Below are positions 22,538 through 31,263 of a stretch of DNA of 32,429 bases, in pieces (positions within the stretch are counted from its first letter, which is position 1; the number at the start of each line of letters is the position of its first letter). The notes below the pieces were generated by a model that saw nothing but the letters and a program-made list of their open reading frames with translations, ran no database searches and was not told the DNA's origin. A program made the position numbers and the translations under genes. The DNA is from Thermofilum sp. (GTDB lineage Archaea > Thermoproteota > Thermoprotei > Thermofilales > Thermofilaceae): assembly GCA_023269735.1 (NCBI GenBank), contig JAGDWA010000066.1:1-32429 (forward strand), read 5' to 3'.

Positions 22538-25042
22538 ATGCTGAGGACTATGGAGCGGCGCGCTTTTACCAGTCCGGCTGCCGCGCCCCCCGTGAACCCT
22601 GCTGCGCAGCTGCCGAAGAGGTACGATTTCAGGGAGGTTGAGCAGAAGTGGCAGAGGTGGTGGGAGGAGAGCGGGCTCTACAAGTTCGACCGAGCGTCTA
22701 GTGGGCCCACCTTCAGCATCGACACGCCCCCGCCCTACCCCAGCGGGGAGCTCCACGTGGGGAACGCGCTCAACTTCGCGTACATCGACTTCGTCGCGCG
22801 CTACAAGAGGATGAGGGGCTTCAACGTCCTGTTCCCCATCGGCTGGGACTGCCACGGGCTGCCCACCGAGGTGAGGGTTGAGAGGACGATAGGGAGGACC
22901 AAGAGGGAGGTGCCGAGGGAGGAGTTCCTGAGGCTCTGCAGGGAGTACACGCTGGAGTGGATCAAACCGATGCGTGCAGCGCTCAAGGCCATGGGGTGCA
23001 GCATCGATTGGAGCACGGAGTACATGACGATGGATCCCGACTACTGGCGGAGGACCCAGCTCAGCTTCGTGCTGATGTACCGCAAGGGCCTCATATACAG
23101 GGCCTCCCACCCCGTCATCTGGTGCCCGCGCTGCGAGACGGCGATAGCGGAGGCGGAGGTCGAGTACGTTGAGGCGCGCAGGGAGCTCCACTACTTCAAG
23201 TTCAGGCTCAAGGAGGGCGGCGAGGTGGTGGTCGCGTCAACGAGGCCCGAGCTCCTCGCGGCCTGCGTGGCCCTCGCTGTCAACCCCGGCGACGAGAGGT
23301 ACGCCGGGTTGATCGGCAAGGCGGCTGTCGTCCCCGTGTACGGCCACGAGGTGCCGGTGATAGCCGACGAGGAGGTCGACCCGCACTTCGGCACGGGCGT
23401 CGTGATGGTCTGCACCTACGGCGACAAGGTGGACGTCAAGTGGCAGAAGAGGCACAACCTCCCGGTGAGGGTCGCGATCGACGAGAGGGGTAGGATGAAC
23501 GAGCTGGCCGGCCCCCTAAGGGGGCTCAGTGTCGAGGAGGCGAGGTCGAGGATCGTCGAGCTGCTCAAGGCCGAGGGCTCCTACGTGAAGAGCGAGGCTG
23601 TCGAGAGCAGCGTGGGCACCTGCTGGAGGTGCCACACTCCAGTCGAGATTCTGCCGAAGCTCCAGTGGTTCGTCAGGACGAAGGAGCTCTCCGAGGAGAT
23701 CCTGAAGGCCGCCCGCAGCGTGACGTGGATCCCACCCCACGCCTACAAGAGGCTGGAGGACTGGGTGCTCTCGCTCGACTGGGACTGGGTCATATCGCGG
23801 CAGAGGGTCTTCGCCACGCCAATCCCGGTGTGGTACTGCAGGAGGTGCGGTGAGGTCATCGTCGCCGAGCCCGAGTGGCTCCCCGTCGACCCGCGCTCCG
23901 AGGGGCCCAGGATCGATAGGTGCCCGAAGTGCGGGGGGAGGGAGTTCGCGGGCGAGGAGGATGTGATGGACACGTGGATGGACTCGAGCATCACGGCTGC
24001 CGTGCACGCGGGGTGGCCGGACAACCTCGACGAGAGGCTCTTCCCGGCCGACCTGCAGCCAAACGGGTACGACATCATTAGGACGTGGGACTACTACCTC
24101 CTGGCCAGGGGCGTCGCGCTCTTCGGGAAGCCGCAGTTCAAGGCCGCGCTCATCAACGGGATGGTGAGGGGGACAGACGGGAGGATGATGCACAAGAGCT
24201 ACGGCAACTACGTCAGCCTCATGGAGGTCATTGAGAAGCACGGGGCCGACGCCTTCCGGCTGTGGGCTGCGCTGGCGGCGGCCACGGGGTCCGACGTCCG
24301 CTTCTCGTGGGAGGGCGTCGACTTCGCGAGGAGGTTCCTGACGAAGCTGTGGAACGCCTCGCGCTTCGTGGCGATGAGCGTCGGGGGCCGCGACCCGACC
24401 TCTGAGGACTGCGAGTACAGCCTTCTGGACCTCTGGATCCGGGGGCGCCTGCAGCAGGTGGTGGAGAGGGTCACCGAGAGGATGGAGAGCTATGACTTCA
24501 TGGGCGCTGCCAGCGAGCTCGTGAGCTTCACGTGGCACGTCTTCTGCGACCACTACCTGGAGGCCGTCAAGTGGAGGGTGGGGAGGGGCGACGCGAGGGG
24601 GGCGGCAGCGCGGAGGACGCTCTACGAGGTTCTGCTCACGCTGCTCAGAATGCTCTCCGTCTTCACCCCCCACATAGCCGAGGAGATCTACCAGCGGCTC
24701 TACGCGGGGCGGGTCGGGTGGGCCAGCGTGACCACGGCTCCGTGGCCGCAGCCAGAACCCTACGATCCCGGCGCCGTGGAGGCCGGAGAGGTCGTGGTGA
24801 GGACGATCGCCGCCCTGAGGCGCGCCAAGAGCGCAGCGCGCATGGCCCTCAGCGAGGAGCTGCCCCGCGCCACGATCTACGCGCCGCCACGCTACGCGGA
24901 GGTCCTGAGGGCCTGCCTGGAGGACATCGCCGGCACCGTCAGGATCAGGGAGCTGGAGGTGCGGGAGGAGGGCAGGGGCGAGCACGCGGTGCCGGAGTAC
25001 CCCGACGTCACCTTCAGCCTGAGCACCGCGGGGGCGGCCTAG
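22538..25042 (+). CDS. valS: Valyl-tRNA synthetase
   Basis: TPPPYPSGELHVGNALNFAYIDFVARYKRMRG, GWDCHGLPTEV, WCPRCETAIAEAEVEY, DVMDTWMDSSITAAVHAGWP, NGMVRGTDGRMMHKSYGNYV. Start could also be 22550. Confidence 0.95.
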   Translation: MLRTMERRAFTSPAAAPPVNPAAQLPKRYDFREVEQKWQRWWEESGLYKFDRASSGPTFSIDTPPPYPSGELHVGNALNFAYIDFVARYKRMRGFNVLFPIGWDCHGLPTEVRVERTIGRTKREVPREEFLRLCREYTLEWIKPMRAALKAMGCSIDWSTEYMTMDPDYWRRTQLSFVLMYRKGLIYRASHPVIWCPRCETAIAEAEVEYVEARRELHYFKFRLKEGGEVVVASTRPELLAACVALAVNPGDERYAGLIGKAAVVPVYGHEVPVIADEEVDPHFGTGVVMVCTYGDKVDVKWQKRHNLPVRVAIDERGRMNELAGPLRGLSVEEARSRIVELLKAEGSYVKSEAVESSVGTCWRCHTPVEILPKLQWFVRTKELSEEILKAARSVTWIPPHAYKRLEDWVLSLDWDWVISRQRVFATPIPVWYCRRCGEVIVAEPEWLPVDPRSEGPRIDRCPKCGGREFAGEEDVMDTWMDSSITAAVHAGWPDNLDERLFPADLQPNGYDIIRTWDYYLLARGVALFGKPQFKAALINGMVRGTDGRMMHKSYGNYVSLMEVIEKHGADAFRLWAALAAATGSDVRFSWEGVDFARRFLTKLWNASRFVAMSVGGRDPTSEDCEYSLLDLWIRGRLQQVVERVTERMESYDFMGAASELVSFTWHVFCDHYLEAVKWRVGRGDARGAAARRTLYEVLLTLLRMLSVFTPHIAEEIYQRLYAGRVGWASVTTAPWPQPEPYDPGAVEAGEVVVRTIAALRRAKSAARMALSEELPRATIYAPPRYAEVLRACLEDIAGTVRIRELEVREEGRGEHAVPEYPDVTFSLSTAGAA

Positions 25043-26016
25043 ACGCTCAGCTTGACGTGGACGGTGAGGAAGCCCCTCTTCTCCAGCATCACCAGCTGGC
25101 GCGCCAGCGCGTCCATTGGGATCCCCGTGCGCCTCGAGAGCGTCTCGAGGAGCAGGGAGAGGGTCAGGGGCCTCCCCTCCAGGCTCCTGGCCAGCCTCTC
25201 GACCTCCCTCGCGACCACCTCCCCCTCCCCGCTGAGCGCGCGCTCCACGAGCGCGGCGGCCTCCTCCTCGATCTGGCTCAGCTCCGCCCTCGCTGCGGCC
25301 AGGTCTAGCTTCACCTCAAGTGGCCTCTGGAGGGCTTCGCTCAGCCTGGCGACCAGCCCGCTCAGCCGGTCTTCGAGGGCCCTCACCCTCCCCGCCTCTT
25401 CGAGCTGAACCGCGCCCCCCGCCTTCCTCAGCGCCTTGAGGACCTGCGAGGCCTGGCTCAGCAGCTCGTTGACCCTGTTGGAGTACGCGGTTCTGCAAAC
25501 CCTCGCGTGGCTCCTGGCCTCCCTCAGGGCGAGCTCGACCTCGTCGACGACCCTCCTCAGGTCCCCCTCCTCGAACAGCCGCTGGGACAGTAGCCTCTGG
25601 GCGGCGGCCGCCAGCTTGGCTGCCTCAGCCGCCAAGTGGGGGGCCGCGGCCTTGAGGAGCTCGCTCCAGGCCGCCAGCTCTGCCCCCTCCCTCTCCAGCC
25701 TCTTCAACCCCTCCTCGAGCCTGTCGAGGAGGACCGCGTACTCCGTCAGCAGCTTCACGCTGCGCTCTAGGTTCTCCACGTAGCTCTCCAGCCTGCTCGA
25801 GATGTCGGCCAGCCGGTCCCGCGACACCTCCTGGGGCTCCAGGGCCTTGATCACGTTGCCAACGAGGCTGCTTATCCGTGCGTCAGAGGAGTACTTAGCC
25901 CGGATCGCGCCCGCCAGCGCCTCGAAGTTGCTCCTCAGCTCAGTCGCCCTCCTGATGAGGGCGCCCAGCCTTTCCAGGCTGACCTCCGCGCGCGCCTCTG
26001 CTAGCGCCTCGACCAC
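25039..26016 (-). CDS. Coiled-coil protein with a C-terminal winged-helix-like domain, uncharacterised
   Basis: 325 aa, long Leu/Glu/Arg heptad-like segments; C-terminus LTLSLLLETLSRRTGIPMDALARQLVMLEKRGFLTVHVKLSV resembles a wHTH. Stop shared with valS (CTAG). Confidence 0.75.
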   Translation of the reverse strand: MVEALAEARAEVSLERLGALIRRATELRSNFEALAGAIRAKYSSDARISSLVGNVIKALEPQEVSRDRLADISSRLESYVENLERSVKLLTEYAVLLDRLEEGLKRLEREGAELAAWSELLKAAAPHLAAEAAKLAAAAQRLLSQRLFEEGDLRRVVDEVELALREARSHARVCRTAYSNRVNELLSQASQVLKALRKAGGAVQLEEAGRVRALEDRLSGLVARLSEALQRPLEVKLDLAAARAELSQIEEEAAALVERALSGEGEVVAREVERLARSLEGRPLTLSLLLETLSRRTGIPMDALARQLVMLEKRGFLTVHVKLSV

Positions 26017-26055
26017 GCCAAGAGGGGGCGCCTGCTCAATTACCTCTAACGCTTA

Positions 26056-26523
26056 CTATTGCGGCACAACGCTGACCCTCACCCTCGCCACCGCCGACCC
26101 GAAGTCGTCGACCCTGTATGCTGCGAGCCTGGGCTCGCAGCTCGGCCGGGAGGCGACGATCAGCCAGACCTCGCCCGGGCACTCCAGCATCCTGTGCTGG
26201 TCGCTGAGCGAGGGCAGCGGCTGCTCCCTCGCGTGGCTGTGGTATAGGCCGATGTAGCTCAGCCCCTCGCGCTGGGCGTCGAGGATCCCCTGCATCCACT
26301 CCCGCACGTCGAACCAGAAGGCGTGCGGCGATGCCAGCGCGTTCCTCATGCGCCTCACGCGCTTAACTAGGCCTCTGCCGCCCTCGACGACCCCCACCAT
26401 GATGCCGCAGGCCTCGACCGGGTACTCCTCTTTTATGTGGCGCAGGATCTCCCCGAGCACGCTCTCGGGCAGCACCAGCTCGTACACCCTCTCGTAGGGC
26501 TGAACGGACGCTGAGACCTGCAC
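26056..26523 (-). CDS. JAMM/MPN+ metalloprotease (Mov34/JAB1 family)
   Basis: EEYPVEACGIMVG...YIGLYHSHAREQPLPSLSDQHRM: conserved Glu plus HxH-x10-D JAMM motif. Confidence 0.9.
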   Translation of the reverse strand: MQVSASVQPYERVYELVLPESVLGEILRHIKEEYPVEACGIMVGVVEGGRGLVKRVRRMRNALASPHAFWFDVREWMQGILDAQREGLSYIGLYHSHAREQPLPSLSDQHRMLECPGEVWLIVASRPSCEPRLAAYRVDDFGSAVARVRVSVVPQ

Positions 26524-26599
26524 GGTTCACCGGCGCGCGCCGGCTATATCACGCTTACCGCGCAGCGCAAAGTATAACGCAGGAAGGGCCAGGTGGGGT

Positions 26600-27277
26600 G
26601 TGCGCGCGTCTAGGATCCTGAGGCTGGCTGAGGAGAAGGGGACGAGGGTGCTGGTGGCTCTCGACTTCCTCAGCTTCGAGCCCCTACGCCTGGTCGAGGA
26701 GGTCGAGGAGTACGTGGTCGGCGCGAAGGTGGGCATACCCTTCGTCCTAAGGTGGGGTCTGGAGGCCTTCGCCGAGCTCCGGGACAGGTTCGGGGACTCC
26801 CTCTACATGCTCTGCGACTTCAAGCTAGCGGACATACCGGAGGTGGTGGCGGAGGAGGTGCGCCTGATCGGAGAGCTGGGTTTCGACGGTGCGATACTCC
26901 ACCTCTACCCGGGGGGCGCCGAGAGAGCGGCGCGCGTGGACCGGAGGCCCGAGCTCTTCGGCCTCCTCTCCATGACCCACGCAGAGTCGAGGCTGCTGGA
27001 CCTGCACTTCGAGGAGCTGGTGGAGATGGCGAGGGCCGCCGGCCTCGAGGGCTGCGTCGTGCCCGCCACGAAGCCGCACCTCATCAGGGAGGCGAGGGGC
27101 AGGCTCCCCCACGCCGTGCTGCTGTCCCCCGGCGTGGGGGCGCAGGGGGCACCGATCGGATCGGCTGTGGCAGTGGGCGCGGACTTCGAGATCGTCGGGA
27201 GGGCGATAACCTCGAGCCCCGACCCCAGGTCGGCTGCGCGAGCCGCGCGCGAAGCGATCAACCGCCAGCTTAAATAA
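26600..27277 (+). CDS. pyrF: Orotidine 5'-phosphate decarboxylase
   Basis: VLVALDFLS...AKVGIPFVLRWG...LCDFKLADIPEVVAE...SPGVGAQGAPIGSAVAVGADFEIVGRAI; GTG start, TATA-like agtataac ~26 nt upstream. Confidence 0.93.
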   Translation: MRASRILRLAEEKGTRVLVALDFLSFEPLRLVEEVEEYVVGAKVGIPFVLRWGLEAFAELRDRFGDSLYMLCDFKLADIPEVVAEEVRLIGELGFDGAILHLYPGGAERAARVDRRPELFGLLSMTHAESRLLDLHFEELVEMARAAGLEGCVVPATKPHLIREARGRLPHAVLLSPGVGAQGAPIGSAVAVGADFEIVGRAITSSPDPRSAARAAREAINRQLK

Positions 27278-27298
27278 CCGGGAGGGGTGTCCCCCGGG

Positions 27299-27856
27299 AT
27301 GTCCGCGGTCTCCGGGTCGAACGACGTCGTCGATAGCCTGCTGAGGTCCGGCTGTTTCCTGCGCGGCACCTTCCGCCTGAGCTCCGGCGGCGTCAGCAGC
27401 TACTACGTGGACGTGAGGAGGCTGTACTCCCACCCGAGCGAGGCGAGGACGGTGGTCCTGAGGATGGCGGAGCTAGTGAGGGGGCTGGGCTGCGACGTGG
27501 TGGCGGGCGTGGAGAGCGGCGGCGTCCCCCTGGCGGCGATGGTCGCCTTCGCGCTGGGGAAGCCCCTCGTCTACGTGAGGAAGGAGCCGAAGAAGCATGG
27601 CACGCGGAAGCTCATAGAGGGCGACGAGAGCGTGCTGGGCACGGCGGTCGTGATCGACGACGTGGCCACGACGGGGTCCACCCTCCTCAGGGCCGTCGGC
27701 GTGCTCAGGGAGAGCGGCTACTCGGTGAGGGACGCGGCGGTCGTGGTCGACAGGGAGGAGGGGGCTGCGCAGAGCCTGGCGGCCGCGGGCGTCAGGCTGC
27801 ACGCGCTCACGACCCTCCGCGAGCTGGTGGCGGCGAGCGGGGGTGGCGGGCGGTGA
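27299..27856 (+). CDS. pyrE: Orotate phosphoribosyltransferase
   Basis: [24 protein letters not shown]...[42 protein letters not shown]...[19 protein letters not shown]. Confidence 0.95.
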   Translation: MSAVSGSNDVVDSLLRSGCFLRGTFRLSSGGVSSYYVDVRRLYSHPSEARTVVLRMAELVRGLGCDVVAGVESGGVPLAAMVAFALGKPLVYVRKEPKKHGTRKLIEGDESVLGTAVVIDDVATTGSTLLRAVGVLRESGYSVRDAAVVVDREEGAAQSLAAAGVRLHALTTLRELVAASGGGGR

Positions 27857-28773
27857 AGGGTCGCGACGTGATAACCGTCCTGGACTTCAGCCGGAGCGAG
27901 GTAGAGAGGGTCTTCGAGGAAACGGACGCCATGCAGCGGGCACTGGAGAGGGGGGAGCGCCTGGACGTGCTGCGGGGCTTCGTCATGGCCACGGCCTTCT
28001 TCGAGCCCAGCACGCGGACGAAGCTCAGCTTCCAGACCGCCATGCTCAGGCTGGGCGGCAGCTGCATCGACCTGCCGCCCGAGGAGCTGTCGTCGCGCGC
28101 CAAGGGGGAGAGCTTCGCCGACACCATAAGGATGCTCGACGCTTACGCCGACGTGATCGTCGTGAGGCACAGGCTCGAGGGCGCCGCGCGCTTTGCGGCG
28201 GAGATCGCTGCCCACCCCGTGATAAACGGCGGCGACGGCACGCGGGACCACCCGACCCAGGCCATGATTGACCTCTACACGGTGCGGAAGGCCCTCGGCC
28301 GGATCGACGGCCTCGTCTACGGCGTGCTGGGCGACCTGAGGTACGGCAGAGCCGCCCGGTCGTTCATCCTCGCGCTGACCTTGTTCAACCCCAAGAAGAT
28401 CTACCTGATCTCGCCCCCCCAGCTGGCCTCCAGGCCCGAGATCATCGAGCGCATCAGGGAGAGGAGCATCGAGTACGAGGAGGTCAGGTCGCTCCACGAG
28501 GTGATTAGCGAGCTGGACGTCCTCTACGTGACAAGGGTCCAGAGGGAGAGGTTCCCCGACCCGATGGAGTACGAGAAGGTCAGGGGCAGCTACAGGGTGA
28601 CCGCTGAGTCGCTGAAGGGGGCCAAGCCGAACCTCGTGGTGCTGCACCCGCTGCCGAGGGTCGACGAGCTGGCGTACGATGTTGACGCCACGCAGCACGC
28701 GTGGTACTTCAGGCAGGCGAGCTTCGGGGTTCCGCTGAGGATGGCCCTGCTCAAGCTGATACTGAGGGGGTGA
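27853..28773 (+). CDS. pyrB: Aspartate carbamoyltransferase catalytic subunit
   Basis: [60 protein letters not shown] start overlapping the pyrE stop. Confidence 0.97.
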   Translation: MKGRDVITVLDFSRSEVERVFEETDAMQRALERGERLDVLRGFVMATAFFEPSTRTKLSFQTAMLRLGGSCIDLPPEELSSRAKGESFADTIRMLDAYADVIVVRHRLEGAARFAAEIAAHPVINGGDGTRDHPTQAMIDLYTVRKALGRIDGLVYGVLGDLRYGRAARSFILALTLFNPKKIYLISPPQLASRPEIIERIRERSIEYEEVRSLHEVISELDVLYVTRVQRERFPDPMEYEKVRGSYRVTAESLKGAKPNLVVLHPLPRVDELAYDVDATQHAWYFRQASFGVPLRMALLKLILRG

Positions 28774-28778
28774 GGGGG

Positions 28779-29258
28779 GTGGAGAGGGAGCTTCGCGTTA
28801 GCAAGATCGCTGAGGGGACGGTGATAGACCACATCGACGCGGGCCGCGCGCTCTACGTGCTCAAGATGCTGGGGCTGACGGGCTCGGAGGGCCTGACGAT
28901 AGCGGTGGTCATGAACGTGCCCAGCAAGAAGCTGGGGAGGAAGGACATCGTCAAGGTCGAGGGCGTGATCCTGAGGGGCGACCAGGTGAGCAAGATCGCG
29001 CTGATAGCGCCGAGCGCGACGATCAACATCATCAGGAACTACGAGGTCGTCGAGAAGGTGAAGGTAAGCGTCCCGCCGCTGGTGGAGGGCCTGCTCAGGT
29101 GCGCCAACCCCAGCTGCATAACCAACCAGGCCGGTGAGCCGGTGAGGTCGAGGTTCCACGTGGTCAGCGTGAGGCCGCTGAGGCTGCGTTGCGAGTACTG
29201 CGGCGCCGAGTTGAGCCACGAGGACGTCGTCTCCCAGCTCGTAGGGGGCCGGGAGTGA
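28779..29258 (+). CDS. pyrI: Aspartate carbamoyltransferase regulatory subunit
   Basis: LRVSKIAEGTVIDHIDAGRALYVLKMLGLTG...LLRCANPSCITNQAGEPVRSRFHVVSVRPLRLRCEYCGAEL; Zn-binding Cys4 C-terminus. Confidence 0.96.
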   Translation: MERELRVSKIAEGTVIDHIDAGRALYVLKMLGLTGSEGLTIAVVMNVPSKKLGRKDIVKVEGVILRGDQVSKIALIAPSATINIIRNYEVVEKVKVSVPPLVEGLLRCANPSCITNQAGEPVRSRFHVVSVRPLRLRCEYCGAELSHEDVVSQLVGGRE

Positions 29259-29563
29259 GCAGGAGGGAGAGGATCATCGAGATCCTCTCGTCGGCGAGGG
29301 AGCCGCTTGACGTGAGCCAGATAGCCGCCGCACTGGGGCTGAGCGCCAGCGAGGCGGGTGCGATCTACGAGGATCTGGAGCACATTGCGAGGAGCCTCCG
29401 CAGGAGCGACAAGGTCCTCCTGATGATCCCCCCAGCGTGCAGAAGCTGCGGCTACGTGTTCAGGGATCTGAGGAGGCTGAGGAGGCCGTCGAAGTGCCCC
29501 CGCTGCAGAGGCGAAAGGATATCAAGCCCCCGCTTCATCATCAAGCACAGGAATGAGCTCTAG
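29255..29563 (+). CDS. Predicted transcriptional regulator: HTH fused to a Zn-ribbon (COG3357-like)
   Basis: VSRRERIIEILSSAREPLDVSQIAAALGLSASEAGAIYEDLEHIARSL...CRSCGYVF...PSKCPRCRGERISSPRFIIK; GTGA overlap with the pyrI stop. Confidence 0.85.
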   Translation: MSRRERIIEILSSAREPLDVSQIAAALGLSASEAGAIYEDLEHIARSLRRSDKVLLMIPPACRSCGYVFRDLRRLRRPSKCPRCRGERISSPRFIIKHRNEL

Positions 29564-30350
29564 CGGCGTTGTGAGGGAGGTGGGCAGCGAGCTGCCCTGG
29601 GCCAAGCTAGGGCGGAGCCTCTGGGCGGTGGGCCTAGGGCTCTTCCTCGAGGACGAGTCGGCCCTCGTGGTAGCGGACCTGCACATAGGCTACGAGCAGG
29701 CCCTAGAGGAGGCGGGCGTCTTCCTGCCGCCCGTCCAGCTGAGGTTCATCACCGACTTCCTCGAGAGGGCCGTCAAGGAGACCGGGAGCGAGAGGGTCAT
29801 CATCCTGGGTGACGTCAAGCACGAGTTCGGCAGCGTGCTGAAGCAGGAGTGGAGCGAGACCGTGGACCTGCTCTCCCGGCTGAAGGAGAGGGGCCTCAGG
29901 GTCGAGGTGGTCAGGGGGAACCACGACAACTTCCTGATACCCGTGCTGAAGCGCCTGGAGGTGCCGCTGCACGACCCTCACCTGAGGCTGGGGAGGTACC
30001 TGCTCATCCACGGGCACAAGGAGCCGCCCATAGACGCGTGGGGCGGCGCCGACTACATCGTGATGGGGCACGAGCACCCCGCGGTGCTCCTGCGCGACGA
30101 GCTGGGCGCGAGCGTGAAGCTGAAGTGCTTCCTCGAGGGGGCCTTCGAAGGCTCTAGGCTCCTCGTCGTGCCCGCCCTCTCCCCGCTGATGCCGGGGACG
30201 GAGGTCAACGTGCCGAGGGCCAGGTACCTCTCCCCCATACTCGCCCGCTCCAACGTCGGCTCGATGAGGGTCTACGTGGCCGAGCTCGAGGCCGGCATCT
30301 TCGACTTTGGCACGGTCGAGCTGCTGAGCCGGGCCCTCTCGCTCGGCTAG
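29553..30350 (+). CDS. ICC-like/COG1407-type metallophosphoesterase
   Basis: VVADLHIGYEQALEEAGVFLP, VIILGDVKHEFG, VVRGNHDN, LLIHGHKEPP, YIVMGHEHPAVLLRDELG. Confidence 0.88.
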   Translation: MSSSGVVREVGSELPWAKLGRSLWAVGLGLFLEDESALVVADLHIGYEQALEEAGVFLPPVQLRFITDFLERAVKETGSERVIILGDVKHEFGSVLKQEWSETVDLLSRLKERGLRVEVVRGNHDNFLIPVLKRLEVPLHDPHLRLGRYLLIHGHKEPPIDAWGGADYIVMGHEHPAVLLRDELGASVKLKCFLEGAFEGSRLLVVPALSPLMPGTEVNVPRARYLSPILARSNVGSMRVYVAELEAGIFDFGTVELLSRALSLG

Positions 30351-30958
30351 CGCGAGCTCTCGGCGACCATCCTCACGTAGTCGCGCAGCGGCACCTCCAC
30401 GCTCTCGCCGCAGTGGTCGCACTTGAAGACGACGGAGTCAGCAGTGAACCTGAGGACCCTCTCCAACTTCCTGCCGCAGTAGCAAACGAAGCCCCTGAGC
30501 CTAGCCGGGTTTCCGTAGACGAGGCCGTGGGGCGGGACGTCGCGCGTCACCACCGCGCCGGCGCCCACCATCGCGTAGCGCCCGATGCGGACGCCGCACA
30601 CGATCGTCGAGTTCGCGCCCACCGAGGCCCCCTCCTCGATGACCGTGGGCACCAGCTCCCAGCTGGTCGCGAAGGACCTCGGGTACCTGTCGTTGGTCAG
30701 CGTCGCGCTGGGCCCCAGGAAGGCCCCCCTCTCGACCTTGACGCCGCGGTAGACCGAGACGAAGTTCTGTATCTTGACGCCGTCGCCTACTTCGGCGCCC
30801 GCGTCTATGTACACGTCCTTGCCAACGTTGCAGCCCCTGCCCACCTTAGCGCCCCTCCTCACGTGGACGAAGTGCCAGATGCGCGTGCCCTCGCCTACCT
30901 CTGCGCCCTCCTCGACGATCGCCGTGGGGTGGATGTAGGCGCAGCTCACCTCCTCCAC
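30347..30958 (-). CDS. Left-handed beta-helix (hexapeptide) sugar N-acyltransferase-like protein with a C-terminal zinc ribbon
   Basis: YIHPTAIVEEGAEVGEGTRIWHFVHVRRGAKVGRGCNVGKDVYID...FLGPSATLTNDRYPRS...GANSTIVCGVRIGRYAMVGAGAVVTRDVPPHGLVYGNPARLRGFVCYCGRKL...FKCDHCG. Confidence 0.9.
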   Translation of the reverse strand: MEEVSCAYIHPTAIVEEGAEVGEGTRIWHFVHVRRGAKVGRGCNVGKDVYIDAGAEVGDGVKIQNFVSVYRGVKVERGAFLGPSATLTNDRYPRSFATSWELVPTVIEEGASVGANSTIVCGVRIGRYAMVGAGAVVTRDVPPHGLVYGNPARLRGFVCYCGRKLERVLRFTADSVVFKCDHCGESVEVPLRDYVRMVAESSR

Positions 30959-31197
30959 CTCGGCCTCCTCAGAGTCACGGTGTACCCGCGCACCTCGACG
31001 ACCACCGCGTTGAGCCGCTTAGCCAGCTCGCTCGCTATGGCCGCCCTGGCCTCCCTGTCGACGCCGTGGGCCTCGCGGAAGTTCTTGAGGAGCTTGACCT
31101 TCACGACCCCCCGGGCGCGCAGGACGTTGTCGATCTCCCTGATGACCTCCTCCCTCAGGCCGCGCTTACCCACCCGCACCACTACGACCTCCTCCAT
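30946..31197 (-). CDS. CRM/YhbY-like RNA-binding protein
   Basis: 83 aa: VVRVGKRGLREEVIREIDNVLRARGVVKVKLLKNF...AIASELAKRLNAVVVEVRGYTVTLRRPR; CRM-domain pattern. Confidence 0.85.
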   Translation of the reverse strand: MEEVVVVRVGKRGLREEVIREIDNVLRARGVVKVKLLKNFREAHGVDREARAAIASELAKRLNAVVVEVRGYTVTLRRPRWRR

Positions 31198-31263
31198 CGG
31201 TTCGCCCCGGGCGCGGTAGCCTTTAAGCTATGCAGCGGGGCGCCGTCGGTCGGCGCGTGGGGG

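Noticed and set aside
23516-24985. 489-aa minus-strand ORF opposite valS
   Set aside because: Shadow ORF; composition is a frame artefact and valS is unambiguous on the plus strand.
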